Position numbers and translations under genes: made by a program | Part shown: in pieces, positions 8,317 through 16,721 of the stretch | How the letters are laid out: each line of letters begins with the position of its first letter | Position numbering within the stretch: position 1 is the stretch's first letter | Notes under the pieces: generated by a model | Told to the model about the DNA's origin: nothing | Databases searched by the model: none | What the model saw: only the letters and a program-made list of their open reading frames with translations | Origin: JAWLGZ01 sp041690635 | GTDB taxonomy: Bacteria > Pseudomonadota > Gammaproteobacteria > Thiohalomonadales > Thiohalomonadaceae | Assembly: GCA_041690635.1 (NCBI GenBank) | Contig: JAWLGZ010000002.1 | Coordinates: 310,001 to 374,000, forward strand | DNA: 64,000 nt | Reading direction: 5' to 3'

Positions 8317-11241
8317 ATGACCACGCCCCGGACACACCCCGCCTTCGAATGGCAGCGCACCACCCCGGTCGACTCCCTGAACCTGGAGGTTCAGGAGTTC
8401 CGCCACCGGACCACCGGTGCGCGCCACCTGCACCTGGCCGCGCAGGACGACCAGAACGTGTTTCTGGTGGCCTTTCCGACCGTGCCGCAGGACTCGACCG
8501 GGGTGGCCCACATTCTGGAGCACACCACCCTCTGCGGCAGCCGGCGCTTCCCGGTGCGCGACCCGTTTTTCATGATGATCCGCCGGTCGCTGAACACCTT
8601 CATGAACGCCTTCACCGCCAGCGACTGGACCGCTTACCCGTTCGCCACGCGCAACCGCAAGGACTTTGAAAACCTGCTGCAGGTCTACCTGGATGCGGTG
8701 TTCTTCCCCAACCTCGACCCGCTCGACTTCGCCCAGGAGGGGCATCGGGTGGAGTTCGCCGAGCCGGAAAACCCCGATTCCGATCTGGTGTTCAAGGGGG
8801 TGGTCTTCAACGAGATGAAGGGGGCGATGAGTTCGCCGGTCTCCAATCTCTACCAGAAGCTCACCGAATCGCTGTTCCCGACCGTCACCTACCACCACAA
8901 CAGCGGCGGTGACCCGAAGCACATACCCGACCTCAGCTACGAACAGTTGAAGGCGTTCCACGACAGTCACTATCACCCCTCCAATGCGGTGTTCATGACC
9001 TTCGGCGACATCCCTGCGGACGAGCACCAGGGGCGGTTCGAGGAGCTGGCGCTCAAGGTGTTCGAACCCAAGGCGCTCCATATCCACGTCCCCGACGAGC
9101 AGCGCTACAGCGCCCCGGTGGTGGTCGAGGACAGTTACGTGGTGGACCCGAACGACGAAACCGACGACAAGACCCACATTGTGGTCGGCTGGCTGCTGGG
9201 GCGCAGCACCGATGCCAACGCGGTCTTCGCCGCGCACCTGCTGAGCGACGTGCTGCTCGACAACAGCGCCTCGCCGCTGCGCCGCGCCCTGGAGACCACC
9301 GATCTCGGCAGCGCCCCCTCCCCCATGTGCGGCCTGCAGGACTCCACCCACGAGATGATCTTTGCCGCCGGCGTCGAGGGTTCCAACCCGGAGCAGGCCG
9401 AGGCGGTGGAGAAGCTGATCCTCGACGTGCTGAACGAGGTGGCGGAGAAGGGGGTCGACCGGGAGATGGTCGAGGCGATGCTGCACCAACTGGAGCTCAG
9501 TCAGCGCGAGATCAGCGGCGACGGCTACCCGTACGGGCTGCAGTTGATGATGCACGCCCTGCCGCCCGCCGTGCACGGTGCCGATCCGGTGGAGGCGTTG
9601 AATATCGACCCGGTGCTGGAGGGGCTGCGCGAGCGGATCAAGGATCCGGAGTTCATCAAATCGCTGGTGCGCGACCTGCTGCTCGCCAATAGACACCGTG
9701 TCCGCCTCACCCTGAAACCGGATCCCCTACTGGGACAGCGGCGTCAGGAGGAGGAGAAGAGCCGCCTGGCCGCACTGAAGGCGGCCATGGATGAGGCAGA
9801 AAAGCGCGCGGTCGCCGAGCGGGCGGCTGCCCTCGCCGCCCGTCAGATGCAGGAGGACGACCCGGAGAAGCTGCCCCGCGTCGGGATCGATGACGTACCC
9901 CGTGAGCTGGCGATTCCCGAAGGGGAGGAGCACGAGCTGGCCGCCATGCCCTCCACCTGGTACACCCGGGCGACCAACGGGTTGGTCTACCAGGAAGTTG
10001 TGGTGGAGTTGCCGGAACTGGAGCCGGAGCTGGCGGAACTGCTGCCCCTGTTCACCGGCTTTCTCCCGGATGTCGGCAGCGGCGGCCGCGACTACCTGGC
10101 CACCCAGGCGTTGCATGCGGCGGTGACCGGCGGTATCGGTGCCCGCGCCTCGGTCCGATCGGCGGTGGATGACACCGGGCGCACCCGCGGCGTTTTCGTC
10201 CTCTCCGGCAAGGCGCTCGTGCGCAATGCCGAACCGCTGACCGAACTGCTGCTGGAGACCTTCGAGACCGCCCGTTTCGATGAATTGAACCGGCTGCGTG
10301 AGCTGGTCGCCCAGGAGCGGCTGCATCAGGAACAGGGGGTCACCAGCCAGGGCCACGTGCTGGCGATGACCGCCGCGGCCAGCACCATGAGCCCGGCGGC
10401 CGCCCTCTCACACCACTGGCACGGTCTGGCCGGCCTGAAACGCCTGAAGGCGCTCGATGACGCCCTCGACGGAAAGGACGCACTGGCGGAGTTTGCGGCG
10501 AAACTGGCCCGGCTGCGCGACCGGCTGATCGAAGGGCGGCGGCAGGTGCTGCTGATTGGGGAAGGAGAAACCCGCGATTCGCTCGAGACCGCGCTGCGCC
10601 AGCGCTGGAAGGGACGTCTACCCGTCCGCGATCTGCCGCCATTCACGCCGACCGCCATCGAGGGCCGGGTGGATCAGGGCTGGGCCACCGCCACCCAGGT
10701 CAACTTCTGCGCCAAGGCCTACCCCGCGATACCGGTCGACCACGCGGACGCGGCGGCACTCATGGTGCTCTCCGGTTTCCTGCGCAACAACTACCTGCAC
10801 CGGGCGATTCGCGAGCAGGGCGGTGCCTACGGCGGCGGCGCCGGCTACGACGGCGACTCCGGCGCCTTCCGCTTCTACTCCTACCGCGACCCGCGGCTGG
10901 CGGAGACGCTGGCTGACTTTGACCGCTCCGTCACCTGGTTCCTGGAACAGGAGCACCCGTGGCGACTGGTGGAGGAGTCCATCCTTGGTGTGATAGGTTC
11001 CATCGACAAACCGGGATCCCCCGCGGGCGAGGCCAAGAAGGCGTTCCACAGCACCCTCCACGGCCGTACCCCCGAACAGCGCCGCCGTCTGCGCGCCCGT
11101 GTGCTGGAAGTGGGTGCAACGGACCTCAAGCGAGCGGCGGAGACCTATCTCAAACCGGAGCTGGCCCACACCGCCGTGATCAGCGACGGCGCCACGCTGG
11201 AGAAGAACGCCGAGCTGGGCCTGGAGATGATCCGACTCTGA
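8317..11241 (+). CDS. PreP/Cym1-like M16C metallopeptidase
   Basis: Zinc peptidase of 974 residues, matching the full length of presequence proteases. The inverted zinc motif HILEH is at residues 65-69 (His65, Glu68 as base, His69), inside HILEHTTLCGSRRFPV. The downstream FNEMKGAMSSP segment and the central helical M16C-associated hinge (EEEKSRLAALKAAMDEAEKR and following) are present, and the second pseudo-symmetric half ends near EKNAELGLEMIRL. Homologues degrade short unstructured peptides. No signal peptide is visible, so it probably acts in the cytoplasm. I chose the ATG at 8317 because residues upstream do not match the family; its ribosome binding site is weak. Confidence 0.92.
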   Translation: MTTPRTHPAFEWQRTTPVDSLNLEVQEFRHRTTGARHLHLAAQDDQNVFLVAFPTVPQDSTGVAHILEHTTLCGSRRFPVRDPFFMMIRRSLNTFMNAFTASDWTAYPFATRNRKDFENLLQVYLDAVFFPNLDPLDFAQEGHRVEFAEPENPDSDLVFKGVVFNEMKGAMSSPVSNLYQKLTESLFPTVTYHHNSGGDPKHIPDLSYEQLKAFHDSHYHPSNAVFMTFGDIPADEHQGRFEELALKVFEPKALHIHVPDEQRYSAPVVVEDSYVVDPNDETDDKTHIVVGWLLGRSTDANAVFAAHLLSDVLLDNSASPLRRALETTDLGSAPSPMCGLQDSTHEMIFAAGVEGSNPEQAEAVEKLILDVLNEVAEKGVDREMVEAMLHQLELSQREISGDGYPYGLQLMMHALPPAVHGADPVEALNIDPVLEGLRERIKDPEFIKSLVRDLLLANRHRVRLTLKPDPLLGQRRQEEEKSRLAALKAAMDEAEKRAVAERAAALAARQMQEDDPEKLPRVGIDDVPRELAIPEGEEHELAAMPSTWYTRATNGLVYQEVVVELPELEPELAELLPLFTGFLPDVGSGGRDYLATQALHAAVTGGIGARASVRSAVDDTGRTRGVFVLSGKALVRNAEPLTELLLETFETARFDELNRLRELVAQERLHQEQGVTSQGHVLAMTAAASTMSPAAALSHHWHGLAGLKRLKALDDALDGKDALAEFAAKLARLRDRLIEGRRQVLLIGEGETRDSLETALRQRWKGRLPVRDLPPFTPTAIEGRVDQGWATATQVNFCAKAYPAIPVDHADAAALMVLSGFLRNNYLHRAIREQGGAYGGGAGYDGDSGAFRFYSYRDPRLAETLADFDRSVTWFLEQEHPWRLVEESILGVIGSIDKPGSPAGEAKKAFHSTLHGRTPEQRRRLRARVLEVGATDLKRAAETYLKPELAHTAVISDGATLEKNAELGLEMIRL

Positions 11242-11257
11242 TGCCGATCGCCAACCT

Positions 11258-11346
11258 GTAGGAGCCCGGCCCTCCGGGCGAACCGGGGTTGAGAGGCCGA
11301 TGTCAAGCGGCTGCGCCGCTGTTCGCCCGCAGGGGCGGGCTCCTAC
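11258..11346. repeat. GTAG-ended palindromic element, copy 1
   Basis: Two 26-bp arms (11258-11283 and 11321-11346) are inverted repeats with two mismatches. They begin GTAGGAGCCCG and end CGGGCTCCTAC, with a loop of 37 bases. A close relative with the same layout lies at 47794-47880. It sits between the protease and the ABC transporter genes and may act as a terminator or REP-like element. Confidence 0.75.
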
Positions 11347-11363
11347 CCGTTCACAAACCGAAA

Positions 11364-12293
11364 ATGACCCAAGCCCTCGAAATCACCGAACTCGAAAAGA
11401 CCTACCGCAACGGCTTTCACGCCCTGAAGCGGATCAGTCTCAACGTGGACGAGGGGGATTTCTTCGCCCTGCTCGGCCCCAACGGGGCCGGAAAGTCCAC
11501 CACCATCGGCATCATCACCTCGCTGGTGAACAAGAGCGGTGGGACGGTTCGGGTCTTCGGACACGATACCGATCGCGAGGCGATGGCCGCACGGCGGCTC
11601 ATCGGCCTGGTACCCCAGGAGTTCAACTTCAATCAGTTCGAGCCGGTCGTCGAAATCGTGATGAACCAGGCGGGCTACTATGGTGTCGATTCAGCCACCG
11701 CCGCCACCCGTGCGGAAAAGTATCTGCGGCAGCTGGGTCTGTGGGCCAAGCGCCGCTCCCCGGCGCGGGATCTCTCCGGCGGCATGAAGCGGCGGCTGAT
11801 GATCGCCCGCGCACTGGTCCATGAACCGAAACTGCTGATCCTGGATGAGCCGACGGCAGGCGTCGACATTGAGCTGCGTCGCTCCATGTGGCGGTTCCTG
11901 CGCGAGGTCAACGCCGAGGGGATCACCATTATCCTCACCACCCACTACCTGGAGGAGGCGGAGAATCTCTGCCGAACGGTGGCGATCATCGATCAGGGGG
12001 AGATCATCGAACACACCGACATGAAGAGCCTGCTCAACAAGCTCAACCGGGAAACGATGGTGCTCGACCTACGCGATCCGCTTCAACAGCCGCCCACCAT
12101 ACCCGACTACCCCGTCAGGCTTGTCGACCCCACCACCCTGGAGGTGGATGTGTGGCGGGAACAGGGGCTCAACCGGCTGTTCGAAGGGCTGGCGGCCAAC
12201 GGTATCGAACCCATCAGTATGCGCAATAAGGCCAATCGCCTTGAGGAGCTGTTCCTGTCCATGGTTGAAAGCGGGGAGGAGCAGGAAGAGTGA
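11364..12293 (+). CDS. yadG: ABC-2 exporter ATPase, YadG-like
   Basis: ATP-binding subunit of 309 residues. Walker A is GPNGAGKSTT near residue 40, the ABC signature LSGGMKRRLMIARAL lies near 138, and Walker B is LLILDEPTAGVD. The H-loop is in TTHYLEEAENLC, and a DrrA-type C-terminal extension follows. The start at 11364 follows the palindromic element; a longer frame from 11289 would run through that repeat and is rejected. The stop overlaps the GTG of the permease gene (GTGA), so the two subunits are made together. The transported substrate is unknown. Confidence 0.9.
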   Translation: MTQALEITELEKTYRNGFHALKRISLNVDEGDFFALLGPNGAGKSTTIGIITSLVNKSGGTVRVFGHDTDREAMAARRLIGLVPQEFNFNQFEPVVEIVMNQAGYYGVDSATAATRAEKYLRQLGLWAKRRSPARDLSGGMKRRLMIARALVHEPKLLILDEPTAGVDIELRRSMWRFLREVNAEGITIILTTHYLEEAENLCRTVAIIDQGEIIEHTDMKSLLNKLNRETMVLDLRDPLQQPPTIPDYPVRLVDPTTLEVDVWREQGLNRLFEGLAANGIEPISMRNKANRLEELFLSMVESGEEQEE

Positions 12294-13060
12294 GCAGCAC
12301 GATCCTGACCGCCTATCTCACCATCGTCCGCAAGGAGATCCGGCGATTCATGCGCATCTGGGTGCAGACCGTTCTGCCGCCGGTGATCACTACCACCCTC
12401 TACTTCGTCATCTTCGGCAACCTCATCGGCAGCCGTATCGGTGCGATCGAAGGGATGTCCTACATGGACTACATCGTCCCGGGGGTGATTCTGATGACCG
12501 TGATCACCAACAGTTACGCCAACGTAGTCTCCTCCTTCTACGGTTCCAAATTCGGGCGCTACGTGGAGGAGCTCCTGGTCGCACCGGTGCCCAATTATGT
12601 GATCCTGCTGGGCTACGTCACTGGCGGCATCGCCCGCGGCCTGGTGGTGGGGGCCGCGGTCACCGTAGTGGGGGCGTTTTTCTCCGACTTCCGCGTCCAC
12701 GACCCGGCGGTCGCACTGTCGGTGGTGTTTCTGACCGCGTTTCTGTTCGCCCTCGGCGGCTTCATCAACGCGGTCTACGCACGGACCTTCGACGACATCT
12801 CCATCATCCCCACCTTCGTCCTGACCCCGCTCACCTACCTCGGCGGCATCTTCTACTCCATCGAGATGTTGCCAACGTTCTGGCAGAACGTCTCGCTGGC
12901 CAACCCCATTCTCTACATGATCAACGCCTTCCGTTACGGGCTGGTGGGGGTCAGCGATATTCCGCTCGGCACCGCCTTCGGCATCATCCTGCTGTTCATT
13001 GCCGCACTCTACGGCTACAGCCTGCGACTGCTGCGCCTTGGGGTGGGAATTCGGAGTTAA
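12290..13060 (+). CDS. yadH: ABC-2 type permease, YadH-like
   Basis: Membrane subunit of 256 residues with six predicted transmembrane helices, and the ABC-2 signature region near FALGGFINAVYARTFDDIS and PLTYLGGIFYSIEMLP. It starts with GTG at 12290, four bases overlapping the ATPase gene, and has a GGAGGAGCAGGAAGA ribosome binding tract inside that gene. It forms a half-transporter pair with the upstream ATPase, as in E. coli yadGH. Homologues are often linked to export of lipids or polysaccharides, but the substrate here is not predictable. Confidence 0.9.
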   Translation: MSSTILTAYLTIVRKEIRRFMRIWVQTVLPPVITTTLYFVIFGNLIGSRIGAIEGMSYMDYIVPGVILMTVITNSYANVVSSFYGSKFGRYVEELLVAPVPNYVILLGYVTGGIARGLVVGAAVTVVGAFFSDFRVHDPAVALSVVFLTAFLFALGGFINAVYARTFDDISIIPTFVLTPLTYLGGIFYSIEMLPTFWQNVSLANPILYMINAFRYGLVGVSDIPLGTAFGIILLFIAALYGYSLRLLRLGVGIRS

Positions 13061-13399
13061 TCGGAAGGCCGGGCGAAAAAAGAAAGCCGGGAGAGGAACT
13101 CCCGGCCTTCGTATTCAGACCAGGCAAAGGTTGTTGGGGGGCGCCTGGCCCGCAGGTAAATGATGCAGCATCCCTGCTGCGAAATCCCTTGATAGTTCCC
13201 TGTCTTGCCGGTCCGCGCCTCCCTGGCCGAGCCGGCTTGGCCTCCTGCCGTCCCTCTCCCAAAAAATCGGTGGGTGGCATCCACGCCTTCCGTTCCATCT
13301 ATCGCCCACCTGAGGGACAGCATAACGGCACAGCGTTAGCAGAGCGTTAAACGCATCACATCCCATAACAACCGGTCAGATCGGCCAAAAACGTTCGGC
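13061..13399. other. 339-bp non-coding gap between yadH and prfC
   Basis: Convergent intergenic region. It contains the terminator hairpin at 13086-13106 and a short GCAGCA/TGCTGC stem at about 13164-13179. I see no convincing gene; the open frames here have no family features and no ribosome binding sites. Confidence 0.6.
13086..13106. terminator. Bidirectional intrinsic terminator between yadH and prfC
   Basis: An 8-bp stem (GCCGGGAG / CTCCCGGC) has a 5-base loop. In the minus direction the stem is followed by TTTCTTTTTTC; in the plus direction by CTTCGTATTC. It most clearly suits transcripts arriving from prfC but can also end yadGH. Confidence 0.7.
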
Positions 13400-14980
13400 T
13401 CAGTGCTCCCGTGTGGCATGGAACTGCAGATCGGGCCAGCGTTCAACAGTGAGGTCAAGGTTGACCCGGGTTGGGGCGAGATAGGTGAGGTTGCCGCCGC
13501 CGTCAACGGCAAGGTTATCGTGAGCCTTGCGCTCGAACTCCGCCAGCTTCTTCTCGTCGTCGCACTCCACCCATCGGGCGGTGGCGACGTTCACCGGCTC
13601 GAAGATGCAGTCCACCTTGTACTCGTCCTTGAGCCGCTGGGCGACCACGTCGAACTGGAGGATACCGACCGCCCCGAGGATCAGGTCATTGTTGCGCATC
13701 GGCTTGAACAACTGGGTGGCGCCCTCCTCCGAGAGCTGTTCCAGCCCCTTCAGCAACTGCTTGGACTTGAGCGGATCACGCAACTGGGCGCGGCGGAAAA
13801 GCTCCGGGGCGAAGTGCGGAATGCCGGTGAACTTCAGCTCCTCGCCCTCGGTGAAGGTGTCGCCGATCTGAATCGTGCCGTGGTTGTGCAGCCCGATGAT
13901 GTCGCCGGACCACCCCTCCTCGACGTGACCGCGCTCCTGGGCAAGGAAGGTAATCGCGCCGGGGATCTTCACCTCCCGGCCGAGCCGCACGTGGCGCAGC
14001 TTCATCCCCGGTGTGAAGCGGCCCGAACAGATGCGCAGGAAGGCGACCCGGTCGCGGTGCTGCGGGTCCATGTTCGCCTGGATCTTGAACACGAAACCGG
14101 TCAGTTTCTCCTCGGCCGGCGCCACCGCCCGGGAGGTGGTCTCGCGTGAAAGTGGCGGCGGGGCGAAGTCGACCAGCGCATCCAGGATTTCGCGCACACC
14201 AAAGTTATTGATGGCCGAGCCGAAGAACACCGGGGTCTGCCGCCCGGCCCGATAGGCCTCGAAATCGAATTCATGGCTGGCGCCCTGCACCAGTTCCACC
14301 TCGTCGCGCAGATCGGCCGCGGCGGAGCCAAGCAGCTCGTCGAGGCGCGGGTTGTCGAGCCCCTCGATCACCTCCCCCTGGGCGATCTTGCCGCCGTGCT
14401 GGGCGCTGAACAGATAGACGCTGTTTTGCACCAGATGGAACACCCCCTTGAACCCCTTGCCCATGCCGATGGGCCAGGTGATGGGGGCACACTGGATCTT
14501 GAGCACCTGCTCCACCTCATCGAGCAGCTCGATCGGTTCGCGTCCCTCGCGGTCCAGCTTGTTGACGAAGGTGATGATGGGGGTGTCGCGCAGACGGCAC
14601 ACATCCATCAGCTTGACGGTGCGCTCCTCGACACCCTTGGCGGCGTCGATGACCATCAGCGCCGAGTCCACCGCCGTCAGGGTGCGGTAGGTGTCCTCGG
14701 AGAAGTCCTCGTGGCCGGGAGTGTCGAGCAGGTTGAGCACGCAGTCGCGATGCGGGAACTGCATCACCGAGGAGGTCACGGAGATGCCGCGCTCCTTCTC
14801 CATCGCCATCCAGTCGGAGGTAGCGTGACGCGCCGCCTTGCGGCCTTTGACCGTGCCGGCAAGCTGAATCGCCCCGCCGAACAGCAGCAGCTTTTCGGTC
14901 AGCGTGGTCTTGCCCGCATCCGGGTGGGAGATGATGGCGAACGTGCGGCGGCGCGCCGTCTCTTCGGCGATTCTCGACAT
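13400..14980 (-). CDS. prfC: Peptide chain release factor 3 (RF3)
   Basis: Translational GTPase of 526 residues, the usual RF3 length, which recycles RF1/RF2 from the ribosome. The G1 motif HPDAGKTT is at residues 19-26, DTPGHEDF forms G3 and VNKLDREG forms G4. The N-terminal MSRIAEETARRRTFAIISHPD and the C-terminal VARWVECDDEKKLAEF regions are typical. It is a stand-alone minus-strand gene, with the diguanylate cyclase regulator gene upstream beyond a 277-bp gap. Confidence 0.97.
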   Translation of the reverse strand: MSRIAEETARRRTFAIISHPDAGKTTLTEKLLLFGGAIQLAGTVKGRKAARHATSDWMAMEKERGISVTSSVMQFPHRDCVLNLLDTPGHEDFSEDTYRTLTAVDSALMVIDAAKGVEERTVKLMDVCRLRDTPIITFVNKLDREGREPIELLDEVEQVLKIQCAPITWPIGMGKGFKGVFHLVQNSVYLFSAQHGGKIAQGEVIEGLDNPRLDELLGSAAADLRDEVELVQGASHEFDFEAYRAGRQTPVFFGSAINNFGVREILDALVDFAPPPLSRETTSRAVAPAEEKLTGFVFKIQANMDPQHRDRVAFLRICSGRFTPGMKLRHVRLGREVKIPGAITFLAQERGHVEEGWSGDIIGLHNHGTIQIGDTFTEGEELKFTGIPHFAPELFRRAQLRDPLKSKQLLKGLEQLSEEGATQLFKPMRNNDLILGAVGILQFDVVAQRLKDEYKVDCIFEPVNVATARWVECDDEKKLAEFERKAHDNLAVDGGGNLTYLAPTRVNLDLTVERWPDLQFHATREH

Positions 14981-15257
14981 AATGGAATTCGACAGTGAAG
15001 TGAACCGGATATTCTACCCGGATAATCCACCATCGGGCCCCCAAGGTGGGATTTCCGACCCCGGCGTGGGTCCAGCGCACTTTCTGGACGTAATCACCGC
15101 GCAGCAGATCCGTGTTCCCTTCAATGAGGGTGATGTACCGTCTGTATGACTGCTGAATGCTGGGAGCGGACGTTGTTACCCTGGCCAAGTCTGCTTTGCG
15201 CCTGTCCCTTTCGCTTCTTTGCCCTTTTGGCTTCTTTGGTTTCGCATTGACAGAACA
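14981..15257. repeat. 277-bp gap with a short direct repeat
   Basis: This is mostly featureless sequence between prfC and the response regulator gene. At about 15207-15243 an imperfect direct repeat of 16-17 bp occurs twice (CGCTTCTTTGCC-like then GGCTTCTTTGG-like). I see no gene. A prfC promoter presumably lies here. Confidence 0.4.
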
Positions 15258-16721
15258 CTAGCTGACCACGACGCGGTTTCTCCCGGCCTGCTTGGCCTGG
15301 TAGAGCAGCGCATCGGCGGCGGATATCATCGTATCGATGCTGTCGGTCACGTGGGTGGAGATGCCGATGCTGGCGGTGACGGCAACCCGTTCGGCGCCGC
15401 ATTCGAAAACCGTCGCGGCGAGTGCCTCCCGGAAGTCATCGAACAGCTTCACGGCGTTTTCGGGCCCGGTGTTGGCCAGGATGACGCAAAACTCCTCGCC
15501 GCCGAAACGGGCCACCACGTCGCTGGTGCGGAAGCGCTCCTTGAGCAATTGGCCGACGCCCTTCAGCACGATGTCGCCGGCGTCGTGCCCCCAGTTGTCG
15601 TTGATGCGCTTGAAGTGGTCGATGTCGAGCATCGCCACGGCCAGCGGCGTGCCGGCACGCCGCGTCCCCGCCACCAGGGGCGTGCCGAGGCGCAGCAACT
15701 GCCGCCGGTTGTCGAGCCCGGTGAGAAAGTCGGTGGTGGCGGCCTGTTCGGCCGTCACCATCTTCTGGTAGGTCAGCGCGTTGGCCAGGGCGATGGAGAT
15801 CTTGGCGGAGAAGACCTCCAGCAGCTTGCGGTCGCTTTCGCTTGCGGCCCGCTCTCCGCCGTTCAGCAAGGCGACGGTGGCCCGGGTATCACCATTGAGG
15901 TAGAGGACCGTGAACTCGTCGGTCAGCTGGCTGCAGCGTTCCGTCAAGGACTTACGGACCAGAGCCAGCATCTCCGTGCGCCGGCAGTCGCCCTCCTCCT
16001 TGCCGCAGGTCGTGCAGCCGCTGTATTCGCCGCTCGCCGCCAGGATCTGCATCTCCTTGCAGGGTCTCGGCCCGGCGTGGAGCTCGCCCGGATCGTGCTG
16101 CATGCAGATAACGCCATGGGGATGGCAGCCGAGGAAGGCGGAGAGCTGGGTGAGCACGCCGGAGGCGAAGTGCTGTAGGGAATTCACCTGGAACAGGGTG
16201 CTGGTGCTGTCGAGGATCTTCTCCAGCCCGACACGGGTCTTCTCCAGGGAGATGATGGTTTCGAACGAGCGCAGCGAGGCGATGACGGTGGTGAAGAGCT
16301 TCTGCGCCGTCAGTTCGCTCTTCGCCTTGTAGTCGTTGATGTCGTAGTCGACGATGACTCGCTCCTCCGGCGCCTGTCCCGGCTGACCGGTGCGCAGGAT
16401 GATACGCACGGCGGCGTTGCCCAACTCCTCGCGTATGGCCCGCACCAGTTGCAGGCCCGCGTCGTCGGTTTCCATCACCACATCCAGCAGGACGACCGCG
16501 ATATCGGCCTCGCGTTCGAGGATCTGCCGCGCCTGCGCGGCGGAATGGGCCGAGAGCAGCTCAATGCCGCGATCCCGGTATCGCAGCTTGCCGAGGATCA
16601 GGCGGGTGACGGCATGCACCTCCTCATCGTCATCCACGATCAGGATGCGCCAGTCTCGGCAGCGGGACTGGCCGGGTCCGTCACTGCCGGCGGCCTTAAG
16701 CTTGAGAGGCGTGGGGTTCAC
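15258..16721 (-). CDS. REC-DUF3369-GGDEF response regulator (diguanylate cyclase)
   Basis: Phospho-regulated cyclic-di-GMP synthase of 487 residues. The receiver domain (about 24-150) has the acidic pocket DDD at 30-32 and phosphoacceptor Asp80 in LLDVVM. A DUF3369 domain fills about 155-320. The GGDEF domain has GGEEF at 407-411 and an inhibitory RxxD (RTSD, 398-401) five residues upstream, so product feedback is expected. Inside DUF3369 a cysteine cluster C236-x2-C239-x6-C246 suggests a metal or redox site. Its first 26 bp overlap the end of the upstream histidine kinase gene, which is therefore its likely phosphodonor. Confidence 0.93.
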   Translation of the reverse strand: MNPTPLKLKAAGSDGPGQSRCRDWRILIVDDDEEVHAVTRLILGKLRYRDRGIELLSAHSAAQARQILEREADIAVVLLDVVMETDDAGLQLVRAIREELGNAAVRIILRTGQPGQAPEERVIVDYDINDYKAKSELTAQKLFTTVIASLRSFETIISLEKTRVGLEKILDSTSTLFQVNSLQHFASGVLTQLSAFLGCHPHGVICMQHDPGELHAGPRPCKEMQILAASGEYSGCTTCGKEEGDCRRTEMLALVRKSLTERCSQLTDEFTVLYLNGDTRATVALLNGGERAASESDRKLLEVFSAKISIALANALTYQKMVTAEQAATTDFLTGLDNRRQLLRLGTPLVAGTRRAGTPLAVAMLDIDHFKRINDNWGHDAGDIVLKGVGQLLKERFRTSDVVARFGGEEFCVILANTGPENAVKLFDDFREALAATVFECGAERVAVTASIGISTHVTDSIDTMISAADALLYQAKQAGRNRVVVS

